DNA from: G963720515 sp963720515
GTDB taxonomy: Bacteria; Actinomycetota; Thermoleophilia; Gaiellales; Gaiellaceae
Direction: 5' to 3'
DNA length: 64,000 nt
Assembly (NCBI GenBank): GCA_963720515.1
Contig: OY970397.1
Span: 62,001-126,000 of the forward strand
Part shown: positions 7,899 to 16,283 of the stretch, in pieces
Layout of the letters: the number at the start of each line of letters is the position of its first letter
Position numbering within the stretch: the first letter of the stretch is position 1
Position numbers and translations under genes: made by a program
Notes under the pieces: model-generated
Told to the model about the DNA's origin: nothing
Databases searched by the model: none
Seen by the model: the letters and a program-made list of their open reading frames with translations, nothing else

Positions 7899-9858
7899 CT
7901 TCCCCGGCTTCCTGCCGCCCGACCCGCGCGTCGAGGAGCCGTACCGGCTCACCCCGAAGATCGCGGTGCGGATCGCGGTGCTCGGGATCGTCGCGATGAC
8001 GCTCTTCGCGATCCTCTTCCTGCGCCTCTGGGCGCTCCAGGTCATCTCGGGCGAGCGCTACCTCCAGGACGCGCAGAACAACCAGGTCCGCACGAGCCGC
8101 GTCGCTGCGACGCGGGGGACGATCTCCGACCGGAACGGCCTGCCGCTCGTCTCGAACCGCGCCGGGACGCTCGTCCAGGCCTGGCCGGGCGCCCTCGCCG
8201 AGCTGCCCCCGAAGCGCCGCGCGGCGGTGCTCACGCGGCTGGCGGTCGTCCTCGACGTGCCGCTCAAGGAGATCCGCGCCGACCTGCGCCGCCACGGCGA
8301 CGACCTGCTGACGCCGGTGACGATCAAGGAGAGCGTGCGGGACGTGAAGGTCGCCTACCTCCTCGAGCACCAGGCGCAGTTCCCCGGCATCCAGGTCTCC
8401 GAGACCGAGCTGCGCCGCTACAACCAGGGCGACCTCGGCGCGCAGTGGCTCGGCTACGTGGCCGAGGTCTCGCCCGACCAGCTGAAGACGCTCGGCAAGG
8501 AGGGCTACGCGCCGGGCGACCGTATCGGCCAGTCGGGCCTCGAGGCGTTCTACGACCGTGAGCTGCGCGGGACGCCCGGCTTGAGCCAGGTGAACGTGGA
8601 CGCGCTCGGCCGGGTCACGAGCGACCGGACCTTCAAGGACCTCCCGCAGCCGGGCTACTCGATCCGCCTGACGATCGACGGCGGGCTCCAGCGAGCGGCC
8701 GAGGACGCGCTCGCCTACGGCGTCCGGCTCGCCCACGACAACGGCGAGTGGGCGGCGAGCGGCGGCGCGATCGTGGCCATGGACCCGCGCAACGGCGAGA
8801 TCCTCGCGCTCGCGTCGAACCCGACGTTCGACCCGTCCGTCTACGTCGGCCGCGTCTCGCCCAAGGCGCTCAAGCGGCTCGCCGAGCCGTCCGCCAACTA
8901 CCCGACGCTCGACCGCGCGGTCGCCGGGCTCTATCCGCCCGGCTCGACGTTCAAGCCGGTCACCGCCCTTGCCGCGATGCAGGACGGGTTCCTCACGCCG
9001 AGCGAGGTCATCCAGTGCGTCGGGCACATCTTTGTCGGCCGCGACAGGCAGCGGTTCGACAACTGGGATCCGAACAAGAACGAGCCGATGACGCTCACGA
9101 CCGCGCTCGCGAACTCGTGCGACACGTACTTCTACGAGGTCGCCGAGCGCGCCTACGATCGGCCCGACACGCCCATCCAGCGCTGGTCGCGGAAGATGGG
9201 CTTCGGCGCGACGAGCGGCGTGGACGTCGGCCCCGAGGGCGAGGGCCTCGTGCCGACGCCCGCCTGGCGCCGCCGGCACTTCACCGACCCCGTCGAGAAG
9301 GTGTGGACGACGGGCGACTCGCTCCAGCTCGGCATCGGGCAGGGCGACCTGCTCGTGACCCCGCTCCAGATGACGCGCTTCTTCGCGCTCGTCGCGAACG
9401 GCGGCAAGCTGGTCCACCCGCATCTCGTCGAGCAGATCGAGCAGGCGTCCACGTCCGGTTCGACGCCGGTGCCGGTGCCGATGAAGCCGCAGCCGAAGCC
9501 CGAGGACGTCGGCCTGGACCCGGCCGCCCTCTCAGCCGTGCAGCAGGGCCTCCTCGACGCGACGCACCAGTCGTACGGCACCTCGACGAGCGTCTTCGGG
9601 GACTTCCCGATCCAGATCGCCGGCAAGACCGGCACGGCCGAGAAGTACGTCCAGCTCCCGGGGTTCAGCGGCCTCCGGAACCAGTCGTGGTGGTGCGGCT
9701 ACGGGCCGTACGAGTCGCCCGAGCTGGCCGTGTGCGCGCTGATCGAGAACGGCGGCCACGGCGGCGAGGCCGCCGCGCCGGCCGCGCTCAAGGTGTTCGA
9801 GAAGTACTTCAAGGTCGACCCGAACACGTACGTGGCCGACGGGACGGAGACCGACTAA
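7891..9858 (+). CDS. mrdA: Penicillin-binding protein 2, peptidoglycan transpeptidase
   Basis: 655 residues. A single N-terminal membrane anchor (around residues 28-50), a PBP dimerisation domain, then the transpeptidase: active-site SxxK is Ser352-Thr-Phe-Lys355 (PPGSTFKPV), the SxN-like motif appears as NSCDTYFYE, and KTG begins at Lys579 (AGKTGTAEK). It cross-links peptidoglycan during side-wall elongation with RodA. The start is TTG 7891, overlapping mreD by 8 nt. The third residue of the second motif is Asp (SCD) rather than Asn, a variant also found in other PBP2 proteins. Confidence 0.95.
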   Translation: MSSFPGFLPPDPRVEEPYRLTPKIAVRIAVLGIVAMTLFAILFLRLWALQVISGERYLQDAQNNQVRTSRVAATRGTISDRNGLPLVSNRAGTLVQAWPGALAELPPKRRAAVLTRLAVVLDVPLKEIRADLRRHGDDLLTPVTIKESVRDVKVAYLLEHQAQFPGIQVSETELRRYNQGDLGAQWLGYVAEVSPDQLKTLGKEGYAPGDRIGQSGLEAFYDRELRGTPGLSQVNVDALGRVTSDRTFKDLPQPGYSIRLTIDGGLQRAAEDALAYGVRLAHDNGEWAASGGAIVAMDPRNGEILALASNPTFDPSVYVGRVSPKALKRLAEPSANYPTLDRAVAGLYPPGSTFKPVTALAAMQDGFLTPSEVIQCVGHIFVGRDRQRFDNWDPNKNEPMTLTTALANSCDTYFYEVAERAYDRPDTPIQRWSRKMGFGATSGVDVGPEGEGLVPTPAWRRRHFTDPVEKVWTTGDSLQLGIGQGDLLVTPLQMTRFFALVANGGKLVHPHLVEQIEQASTSGSTPVPVPMKPQPKPEDVGLDPAALSAVQQGLLDATHQSYGTSTSVFGDFPIQIAGKTGTAEKYVQLPGFSGLRNQSWWCGYGPYESPELAVCALIENGGHGGEAAAPAALKVFEKYFKVDPNTYVADGTETD

Positions 9859-11030
9859 TGGCCGTCCGCGTCGAGCCGAGGCGCGAGCCGTCCGCGGCCG
9901 CGTTCGAGGCGAGCCGCATCCTGCGGAACCTCGACCTCGTCATGCTCCTCGCCGTCTGCGGCCTCGTCGCATACGGCCTCTGGATCCTCCAGGGCGTCTC
10001 GCGCGACGACGTGCCGGGCGAGCCCGACTACCTGCTCATCCGCCAGAGCGTGAACGTCGCGATCGGCGTCGCCGCGTTCTTCGCCGTCGCGCTCCTCGAC
10101 CCGGACGTGTGGCGCCGAATCCGCAAGCCGCTCTACGCGATCGCAATCGTCGTGCTCGCCGCCGTGTTCGTCGCGGACCGGGTCCGCGGGACGCAGCGGT
10201 GGATCGACATCGGCTTCTTCCAGTTCCAGCCCTCCGAGCTCGGCAAGGTGCTCATCGTCCTCGTCCTCGCCGCCTACCTGGCCGAGCGGGGGCGCGCGCT
10301 CGACGAGTGGCGGACGACGCTCGGCGCGCTCGGCCTCGTCGCCGTCCCGGCGCTCCTCGTCTTCCTCGAGCCCGACTTCGGCACGACGCTCGTCTACGGC
10401 GCGATCCTCGTCGCGGCGCTCTTCGTCGCGGGAACCCGGTGGCTGCACCTGGCGGTGCTCACCCTGATCGCCTCGACGTTCGTGGGGCTCGTGCTCTGGG
10501 CGCTCCCGGCCGCCGGCGTCCAGGTGCTCAAGCAGTACCAGGTGGACCGCCTCACCGCGTTCCTCCACCCGGACCGGAACATCAGCGGGCGGAACTACAA
10601 CGTCCACCAGTCGATCACCGCGGTCGGCTCGGGCGGGCTCGACGGGCGCGGGCTCGAGGGCGCGACGCAGACGAACATGAACTACCTGCCGGAGCACTCG
10701 ACCGACTTCATCTTCTCGGCGCTTTCCGAGCAGCGCGGCTTCATGGGCGCCGGGCTCCTGCTCTTGCTCTACGGGCTGATCGCCTGGCGAGGCCTGAGGA
10801 CGGTGGCGATCGCGCCGACGCGCTTCACGGCGATCCTCGCGGGGGCGATCGTGTTCGCCTTCGTCTTCCAGGTGTTCGTGAACGTGGGGATGACGATCGG
10901 GATCGCCCCGATCACCGGCATCCCGCTCCCGTTCGTGAGCTACGGCGGCAGCTCGATGATCGCCACGCTCGTCGCGGTCGGCCTCCTCCAGGCGGTCCAT
11001 GCCCGGGGCCGACTCGCGCAGCAGCGCTAG
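9858..11030 (+). CDS. rodA: Peptidoglycan glycosyltransferase RodA
   Basis: 390 residues and about ten membrane helices, SEDS family. Conserved loop YLPEHSTDFIFSALSEQRGF, plus GIPLPFVSYGGSSMI near the end. It polymerises lipid II in partnership with MrdA. The ATG shares one base with the mrdA stop (TAATG). It ends the elongasome operon. Confidence 0.95.
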   Translation: MAVRVEPRREPSAAAFEASRILRNLDLVMLLAVCGLVAYGLWILQGVSRDDVPGEPDYLLIRQSVNVAIGVAAFFAVALLDPDVWRRIRKPLYAIAIVVLAAVFVADRVRGTQRWIDIGFFQFQPSELGKVLIVLVLAAYLAERGRALDEWRTTLGALGLVAVPALLVFLEPDFGTTLVYGAILVAALFVAGTRWLHLAVLTLIASTFVGLVLWALPAAGVQVLKQYQVDRLTAFLHPDRNISGRNYNVHQSITAVGSGGLDGRGLEGATQTNMNYLPEHSTDFIFSALSEQRGFMGAGLLLLLYGLIAWRGLRTVAIAPTRFTAILAGAIVFAFVFQVFVNVGMTIGIAPITGIPLPFVSYGGSSMIATLVAVGLLQAVHARGRLAQQR

Positions 11031-11062
11031 CAATTCCGGTCCGGTCCGTCCGGTCCTGGTCC

Positions 11063-11068
11063 TAGCCT
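11063..11068 (+). promoter_or_regulatory. -10 box TAGCCT, predicted leaderless promoter
   Basis: TAGCCT then 8 nt then ATG 11077. It is the only start signal for the small ORF that follows. Confidence 0.45.
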
Positions 11069-11076
11069 TCTCGCGC

Positions 11077-11277
11077 ATGACGATTCATGCCCTGCCCGAA
11101 GCCGAGGAAGCGCTTGCGATCGAGGAGGCCGACGCCTGGTTCGAGTACCTCGAGGCCGTGCGTGCCGACACGCACACGGGCCGCTACGACGAGGTAGAGC
11201 CATGGGCATGGGCGCGCCTCACGCAACGCCTTCACTTGGTCGACCGGGAGCGGCTGCGCCTACACCCTGCCGCGTAG
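11077..11277 (+). CDS. Hypothetical protein, 66 aa, acidic helical
   Basis: 66 residues, no signal or membrane segment, rich in Glu, Ala and aromatic residues (ADAWFEYLEAVRADT, VEPWAWARLTQRL). Not recognised. It stands alone between rodA and rne with its own -10 box directly upstream. The amphipathic helical pattern suggests a small soluble binding protein, but that is a guess. Confidence 0.62.
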   Translation: MTIHALPEAEEALAIEEADAWFEYLEAVRADTHTGRYDEVEPWAWARLTQRLHLVDRERLRLHPAA

Positions 11278-11306
11278 CCGTCGCCGGTCGCCGCAAAGGC
11301 CGCTGC

Positions 11307-11466
11307 TACCCTAGGGAAGGACGCGCGGAACCGCGCCCGGCCCGTTGTCGAGCGAGCGGATTCCGCTCCGCGTCCGAAGGATTCATGAGATTCGAGGCTG
11401 ACACGCAAGCGACCCTCGCCCGCCATCCGGGCCGGCCGTCGCGCGTGCGCCCGGAAGGAGACATTC
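11307..11466 (+). promoter_or_regulatory. rne promoter (TACCCT) and ~145-nt structured 5' leader
   Basis: TACCCT at 11307-11312 is the best -10 box, giving a leader of about 147 nt before GTG 11467. The leader has a short hairpin GAGCGG-ATT-CCGCTC and ends in a strong Shine-Dalgarno (GGAAGGAGAC). Long leaders are common where RNase E/G cleaves its own mRNA; autoregulation here is inference. This is one of the few clear SD-led starts in the window. Confidence 0.45.
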
Positions 11467-14112
11467 GTGTTGCAATGGTTTCGCAAGAAAGCGGCTGCGC
11501 CCGAGGCGCCCGTAGAGGCGGCCCCGCCCGCACCGCAGGAGCATGCTCGCCCGGCCACGGAGGCCGGCGAGACAGGCGAACAGGCTAGGCGGCGCCGCCG
11601 GCGGGGAAGCCGGGGCGGCCGCGGCCGCAAGAAGACAGGAACGGGCGCCGAGAGCGCCGTCGCCGAGAAGCCCGAGGCGAAGGCCAAGGCCAAGGCCCCC
11701 GACCGCGGCGGACGCTCCCGCGCCAAGGCCGACGACGAGAAGGGCAAGCGCCGCCGCCAGCCGACCCGGCGCACCTCCTCGGGCGGCACCCGCGCCGCGC
11801 TCGCCGGGGTCAAGAAGGAGATCCTCGTCTCGGTGGACGTCGGCGAGGTCCGCGTCGCGGTCCTCGAAGACGGCAAGCCGTCCGAGGTCTACATGGAGCG
11901 CCCGGGCAAGCGCTCGATCGCCGGCAACGTCTACAAGGGCGTCGTCGACAACGTGCTCCCGGGCATGGAGGCCTCCTTCGTGGACATAGGCCTCGAGAAG
12001 AACGGCTTCCTCTACGTGGACGAGATCGTCGTCCCCGAGCTCGAGGGCAAGCGCCACGGCCGCCGCATCCAGGAGCTGATCTCGCGCGGCGAGGAGGTGC
12101 TCGTCCAGGCGGTCAAGGACCCGATGGGCACCAAGGGCGCGCGGCTCACGACAGAGATCTCGCTGCCCGGCCGCTTCCTCGTCTACACGCCGTTCGGCGA
12201 AGGGGTCGGGATCTCGCGGCGGCTCGACGACGCCGAGCGCGACCGGCTGAAGGCGATCGCCAAGGACCTGGACCTGGACGAGGGCGGGGTCATCATCCGC
12301 ACCGCGGCCGAGAGCGCCTCCAAGGAGGAGCTCGAGGGCGACCTCGCGCTGCTCCGCAAGCTCTGGTTGACCATGAAGGGCCGGGCCGCGAGGACGAAGG
12401 CGCCGGCGCTCGTGTACCAGGAGGCCGAGCTGCCGATCCGGATCGTGCGTGACCTCTTCATCCGCGACTTCGAGCGCGTCGTCGTCGACCACGACCGGAC
12501 GTACCGGCGGATCGTCGGCTACCTGCGCCGGACGTCGAAGGACCTCGCGGGCCGCGTCGAGCTCTACTCCGGCCGCGAGCCCCTCATGGAGGCCTCGGGC
12601 GTCGAGCAGGCCGTCCAGTCCACGCTCGACCGGCGCGTCGACCTGCCGTCGGGCGGCTACCTGATCTTCGACTACGCCGAGGCGTTCACCGTGATCGACG
12701 TGAACACGGGCCGCTTCGTCGGTGCGCGCGGCAAGGCGAGCGGCGCCCGGCTCGAGGACACGATCACGAAGAACAACCTCGAGGCCGTCGAGGAGGTCGT
12801 GCGCCAGCTCCGCCTCCGCGACATCGGCGGGATCATCGTCATCGACTTCATCGACATGGCGAACCCGAAGAACCGCCAGTCGGTCGAGAACGCGCTCTCC
12901 GCGGAGCTCGAGAAGGACCGGACGAAGACCTACGTCGTCGAGATCTCCCCGCTCGGTCTCGTCGAGATGACGCGGCAGAACGTGACGGATGGGCCGCGCG
13001 AGATCATGACCGTGCCCTGCGAGGTCTGCGGCGGCGACGGGATCATCGTGTCGGACGAGACGCAGGCGATCCGGATCGAGCGCGAGCTGCGCCGCGTAGT
13101 CACCGCCTCGCGCCACCAGGCGTTCCGGATCGAGCTGAACACGCGCGTTGCGGCCGCCCTCGTGGGGCCCGGCGCCGAGCGGCTCGCGGAGCTCGAGCAG
13201 ATGACCGGCCGCCGGTTCTTCGTCGAGCGCCGGGACGACGTCCCCGCAGACCACTTCGAGGTGCTCGAGAAGGGCCCCGTGTCGAAGCTCGAGGCGAAGG
13301 CGCTCCCGGTCTCGGCCGGCGACCAGATGGACGTGCGGCTCGAGGCGAAGGACCGCTACTCGCCGGGCGACGCGGTGGCGCGGCGCGACGGCTACGTGAT
13401 CGCGGTCGCGGACGCGGCCGGCAAGATCGGGAAGACGGCGCGAATCCGGATCGAGCGCGCGACGCCGGGCCTCGCCTACGCGGTGCTCGCGGCGCAGCCG
13501 ACCGGCGAGGCGCCCGTCGAGGCCGGGATCGAGGTCGAGGGCGACGGCGGCGGCGAGCCGCGCAAGTCGACGCGGAACCGCGGCGGCCGCGGGCGCAAGC
13601 CGGCCGAGGCCGTGACCGTGACGGAGCAGGCCGAGGCGAAGGCCCCCGAGCAGGAGAAGCCGAAGCAGCAGCCGAAGCCGCGGACGCGCAAGAAGCCCGA
13701 GCCGAAGGCCGAGGAGGCCAAGACGGACGAGACTCCGGTGACCGCCGAAACCGACGGCGCCGAGCCCGAGCCGAAGCCGAAGAAGAGGACGCGGCGCGGC
13801 TCGCGCGGCGGGCGCGGCCGCAAGAAGAAGACGACCGTGACGGCAACCGCCGAGGCGCAGGCCGGGACGAACGGCACCGAGCCGCAGGCCAAGCCGGCTC
13901 CGGAGCCTGTTGCAGAGCCCGTCGCCGAGGCCGAGCCCAGTGTGAACGGCGGCGAGCCCGGCGTCGAAGAGCAGCCGAAGCCGAAGAAGAAGACGCGCCG
14001 AGGCTCCCGCGGCGGACGCAACCGGCGCAAGAAGCCGGCGGCGCCCGTGGACGGCTCCGGTCCCGACGACACGCCGGTCGCCACGGTTGCCGCAGAGGAG
14101 GAGCCCGGCTAG
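11467..14112 (+). CDS. rne: Ribonuclease E/G family endoribonuclease
   Basis: 881 residues. An Arg/Lys-rich N-terminal extension of about 110 residues is followed by the S1-like RNA-binding domain and the catalytic domain with the metal-binding Asp pair: Asp411 (FTVIDVNTGRF) and Asp460 (VIDFIDMANPKNR). A zinc-link-type CxxC sits at residues 518-521 (CEVCGGDG). After about residue 700 the tail is Lys/Pro/Glu-rich and carries repeated RRGSRGGRGRKK-type blocks also present at the N-terminus. It initiates mRNA decay and rRNA processing. GTG start with strong SD; encoded just before rplU-rpmA. Confidence 0.93.
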   Translation: MLQWFRKKAAAPEAPVEAAPPAPQEHARPATEAGETGEQARRRRRRGSRGGRGRKKTGTGAESAVAEKPEAKAKAKAPDRGGRSRAKADDEKGKRRRQPTRRTSSGGTRAALAGVKKEILVSVDVGEVRVAVLEDGKPSEVYMERPGKRSIAGNVYKGVVDNVLPGMEASFVDIGLEKNGFLYVDEIVVPELEGKRHGRRIQELISRGEEVLVQAVKDPMGTKGARLTTEISLPGRFLVYTPFGEGVGISRRLDDAERDRLKAIAKDLDLDEGGVIIRTAAESASKEELEGDLALLRKLWLTMKGRAARTKAPALVYQEAELPIRIVRDLFIRDFERVVVDHDRTYRRIVGYLRRTSKDLAGRVELYSGREPLMEASGVEQAVQSTLDRRVDLPSGGYLIFDYAEAFTVIDVNTGRFVGARGKASGARLEDTITKNNLEAVEEVVRQLRLRDIGGIIVIDFIDMANPKNRQSVENALSAELEKDRTKTYVVEISPLGLVEMTRQNVTDGPREIMTVPCEVCGGDGIIVSDETQAIRIERELRRVVTASRHQAFRIELNTRVAAALVGPGAERLAELEQMTGRRFFVERRDDVPADHFEVLEKGPVSKLEAKALPVSAGDQMDVRLEAKDRYSPGDAVARRDGYVIAVADAAGKIGKTARIRIERATPGLAYAVLAAQPTGEAPVEAGIEVEGDGGGEPRKSTRNRGGRGRKPAEAVTVTEQAEAKAPEQEKPKQQPKPRTRKKPEPKAEEAKTDETPVTAETDGAEPEPKPKKRTRRGSRGGRGRKKKTTVTATAEAQAGTNGTEPQAKPAPEPVAEPVAEAEPSVNGGEPGVEEQPKPKKKTRRGSRGGRNRRKKPAAPVDGSGPDDTPVATVAAEEEPG

Positions 14113-14114
14113 GC

Positions 14115-14163
14115 TAGACTTGGCTCTGAGCGGGCGAAAGCCCGCTCCTTTGCGCCCGAAACC
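14115..14163 (+). promoter_or_regulatory. rplU promoter (TAGACT) with a hairpin at the predicted mRNA 5' end
   Basis: TAGACT at 14115-14120 immediately follows the rne stop. About 7 nt later (14128) begins a perfect 8-bp hairpin, GAGCGGGC-GAAA-GCCCGCTC, ending at 14147 and followed by CTTTG. The transcript would therefore start with this stem-loop. The same hairpin could also terminate rne, though only three T follow. No SD precedes ATG 14164. Confidence 0.5.
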
Positions 14164-14625
14164 ATGACCTACGCGATCATCGCACTCGGAGGGAAGCAGT
14201 ACCGCGTCCGCGAGGGCGAGTGGCTGCTCGTGGACCGCCTTCCCCAGGAGGAAGGCGCCACGTTCTCGCCCGAGGTGCTCCTCGTCGGTGGCGACAAGGA
14301 CGGCCCGAAGTTCGGCGCCGACGCAAAGGTCGAGGTCACCGCGACGGTCACCGAGCACCTGCTCGGCAAGAAGATCGTGGTGGGCAAGCACCGCCAGCGG
14401 GTCGGCTACCGCCGCCGCAACGGCCACCGGAGCCGGCTCTCGAAGATCGAGATCCAGTCGATCGGAGCGAAGACGGCGCGGCGGGCGCCGGCCAAGAAGG
14501 ACGAGACGGCGGAGAAGCCGAAGACCGCGCCGAAGCCGCGCGCGGCGGCGAAGCCGAAGGCGGCGACGACGGCGAGGAAGCCGGCCGCGAAGCCGAAGAC
14601 GGAGACGGAAGGGAAGGCCGAGTAA
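14164..14625 (+). CDS. rplU: 50S ribosomal protein L21, with long basic C-terminal tail
   Basis: The first ~102 residues are a standard L21 (YAIIALGGKQYRVREGE at the start, HRQRVGYRRRNGHR near the end), which binds 23S rRNA. A further ~50 residues are almost only Ala, Lys, Pro, Thr and Arg (KPRAAAKPKAATTARKPA is typical), so at 153 residues it is half as long again as the usual protein. The tail resembles the low-complexity Ala/Lys tails on some actinobacterial ribosomal and histone-like proteins and probably contacts RNA. The stop shares a base with rpmA (TAATG). Confidence 0.96.
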   Translation: MTYAIIALGGKQYRVREGEWLLVDRLPQEEGATFSPEVLLVGGDKDGPKFGADAKVEVTATVTEHLLGKKIVVGKHRQRVGYRRRNGHRSRLSKIEIQSIGAKTARRAPAKKDETAEKPKTAPKPRAAAKPKAATTARKPAAKPKTETEGKAE

Positions 14626-14870
14626 TGGCACACAAGAAGGGTCTGGGCTCGTCGAAGAACGGTCGCGACTCCCAGTCGAAGCGACTCGGCGTCAAGGTCT
14701 TCGACGGCCAGGAGATCAAGGGCGGCATGATCATCGTGCGCCAGCGGGGCACGCGCTTTCGCGCGGGCGACGGCACGGGGCTCGGCCGGGACCACACCAT
14801 CTTCGCCACCCGCGACGGGCGCGTCGAGTTCGCCGCCTCGGGCGCGAGCCGCACGATCTCGGTCACCTAA
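14625..14870 (+). CDS. rpmA: 50S ribosomal protein L27
   Basis: 81 residues with the classic start MAHKKGLGSSKNGRDSQSKR and IIVRQRGTRFRAGDGTGLGRD core. The N-terminal tail reaches the peptidyl-transferase centre. It has no Firmicute-type N-terminal cleavage extension, consistent with an actinobacterial protein. Coupled to rplU by a one-base overlap. Confidence 0.97.
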   Translation: MAHKKGLGSSKNGRDSQSKRLGVKVFDGQEIKGGMIIVRQRGTRFRAGDGTGLGRDHTIFATRDGRVEFAASGASRTISVT

Positions 14871-14890
14871 GTCCGCCGAGGGCGGCACCC

Positions 14891-16096
14891 GTGTTCCAGG
14901 ATCGCGCGCGGATCCACGTCGAGGCCGGGCGGGGCGGCGACGGGTCGCTGAGCTTCCGGCGAGAGAAGTACGTGCCAAAGGGCGGGCCCGACGGCGGCGA
15001 CGGCGGCCGCGGCGGCGACGTTGCGCTCGTCGCGGACCCGGGCCGGCGCGACCTCGCGTTCTTCGCGCGCAAGCCGCACTACAAGGGCGGACGCGGCCGC
15101 CACGGCCAGGGCTCGAACAAGCAGGGAGCCGAGGGCGAGTCGCTCGAGCTGGCCGTCCCGGTCGGCACGCAGATCTTCGACGAGGAGGGCCGCCTCGTCG
15201 CCGACCTCGCCCATCCCGGCGCCCGCGCGACGCTCGCCCACGGCGGCCTCGGCGGCTTCGGCAATCGCCGGTTCGCCACGCCGACCGAGCAGGCGCCGCG
15301 GATCGCGGAGGTCGGCCAGTCCGGGGAGGAGGGGACGTATGAACTGCGCCTCAAGCTGGTCGCCGACGCGGCGCTCCTCGGCTTCCCCAACGCGGGCAAG
15401 TCGTCGCTCCTTCGCCGGATCTCGAACGCGAAGCCGAAGGTGGCCGAGTACCCGTTCACGACGATCGCCCCGGTCCTCGGCACGGTCGAGTCCCCGGACG
15501 GCGTTCAGCTCACGGTGGCCGACGTGCCTGGGCTTCTCGAGGGCGCGAGCGAGGGCGTCGGGCTGGGCGACGAGTTCCTGGCGCACCTCGAGCGCGCGCG
15601 GCTCTTCCTACATGTGATCGACGCGACCGAGGACGTGGACGCGCGCTTCCAGGCGATCAATCGCGAGCTCGCGGCGTACGGCGCGGGGCTCGCCGACCGG
15701 CCGCAGATCGTGGTGCTGAACAAGGCCGACCTCGTGACCGAGCCGCCCGCGTTCGGCGTGTCGGATCCGCGCGTGCGTGACGTCGTGGTCGTCTCGGCCG
15801 CGACGGGCTCCGGGCTCGACGAGTTGCGCCGGATCCTGTTCGCGGACATGCCGGAGGAGCAGGCCGACCGGGCCACCGTGGTCGACGAGCCGGAGATCGC
15901 GGACTACCTGGTCTACCGCCCGCAGCCGCCGCGGCGACGCCCGTTCCGGATTTTCCGAGGCGACGGGGGGTACCGGGTTGCGGGCCCGGCCGCCGAGACG
16001 CTCGAGCCGGACGCGCTGCGGGAGGCCCTGCGGCGCGCGGGCGCGAAGCCCGGTGACGCCGTGCAGGTGGGCGAGCGGCGGTTCGAGTACCAGTGA
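14891..16096 (+). CDS. obgE: GTPase ObgE/CgtA
   Basis: 401 residues in three parts: the glycine-rich Obg fold (GGPDGGDGGRGGDV), a GTPase domain with G1 GFPNAGKSSLL, G3 DVPGLLEGA and G4 NKAD, and a C-terminal OCT domain from about residue 330 (FRIFRGDGGYRV). It acts in late 50S assembly and stress signalling. GTG 14891 gives the usual VFQDRARIHVEAG start. It follows rpmA by 20 nt in the common rplU-rpmA-obg order. Confidence 0.96.
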   Translation: MFQDRARIHVEAGRGGDGSLSFRREKYVPKGGPDGGDGGRGGDVALVADPGRRDLAFFARKPHYKGGRGRHGQGSNKQGAEGESLELAVPVGTQIFDEEGRLVADLAHPGARATLAHGGLGGFGNRRFATPTEQAPRIAEVGQSGEEGTYELRLKLVADAALLGFPNAGKSSLLRRISNAKPKVAEYPFTTIAPVLGTVESPDGVQLTVADVPGLLEGASEGVGLGDEFLAHLERARLFLHVIDATEDVDARFQAINRELAAYGAGLADRPQIVVLNKADLVTEPPAFGVSDPRVRDVVVVSAATGSGLDELRRILFADMPEEQADRATVVDEPEIADYLVYRPQPPRRRPFRIFRGDGGYRVAGPAAETLEPDALREALRRAGAKPGDAVQVGERRFEYQ

Positions 16097-16111
16097 GCGC
16101 GGCCGTCACAC

Positions 16112-16159
16112 ATTCGGCGCACTTCCGTGACAGACATGCGCGGAAATTCGCGGTAGTGT
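16112..16159 (+). promoter_or_regulatory. Recurrent promoter element, copy A (upstream of nadD)
   Basis: TTCGGCGCACTTCC box, then GTGACA, 21 nt, then TAGTGT (16154-16159). Within the 21 nt a CAGACA hexamer stands 17 bp before the -10 box and fits a -35. One of seven related copies in the window (see findings). Confidence 0.6.
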
Positions 16160-16283
16160 CGAGATCGTCTCATCGGCTGCGGCTGCAAGCCGCGGCCGCG
16201 TTTATGGGGGTGGATGAGGGGTCTCCCCTCATGGGGGAAGAGGGGCCGGAGGCCCCCGGGGGAGTCTCGCGCGAGGGCTCAGC
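16160..16283 (+). promoter_or_regulatory. Structured nadD leader with three hairpins
   Basis: Between element A and the nadD ATG the sequence can form GCGGCT-GCA-AGCCGC, then ATGAGGGG-TCT-CCCCTCAT (16214-16232), then GGGGCC-GGA-GGCCCC (16242-16256), followed by a G run and CGCGCGAG. The last hairpin and its surroundings recur after copies B and F. Function unknown; it could be a riboregulatory leader or a shared RNA-stability element. Confidence 0.4.

Noticed and set aside
11383..14631. A 1082-codon minus-strand frame opposite rne and rplU
   Set aside because: Low-complexity Arg/Leu/Asp composition, no motif, fully antisense to two clear genes.
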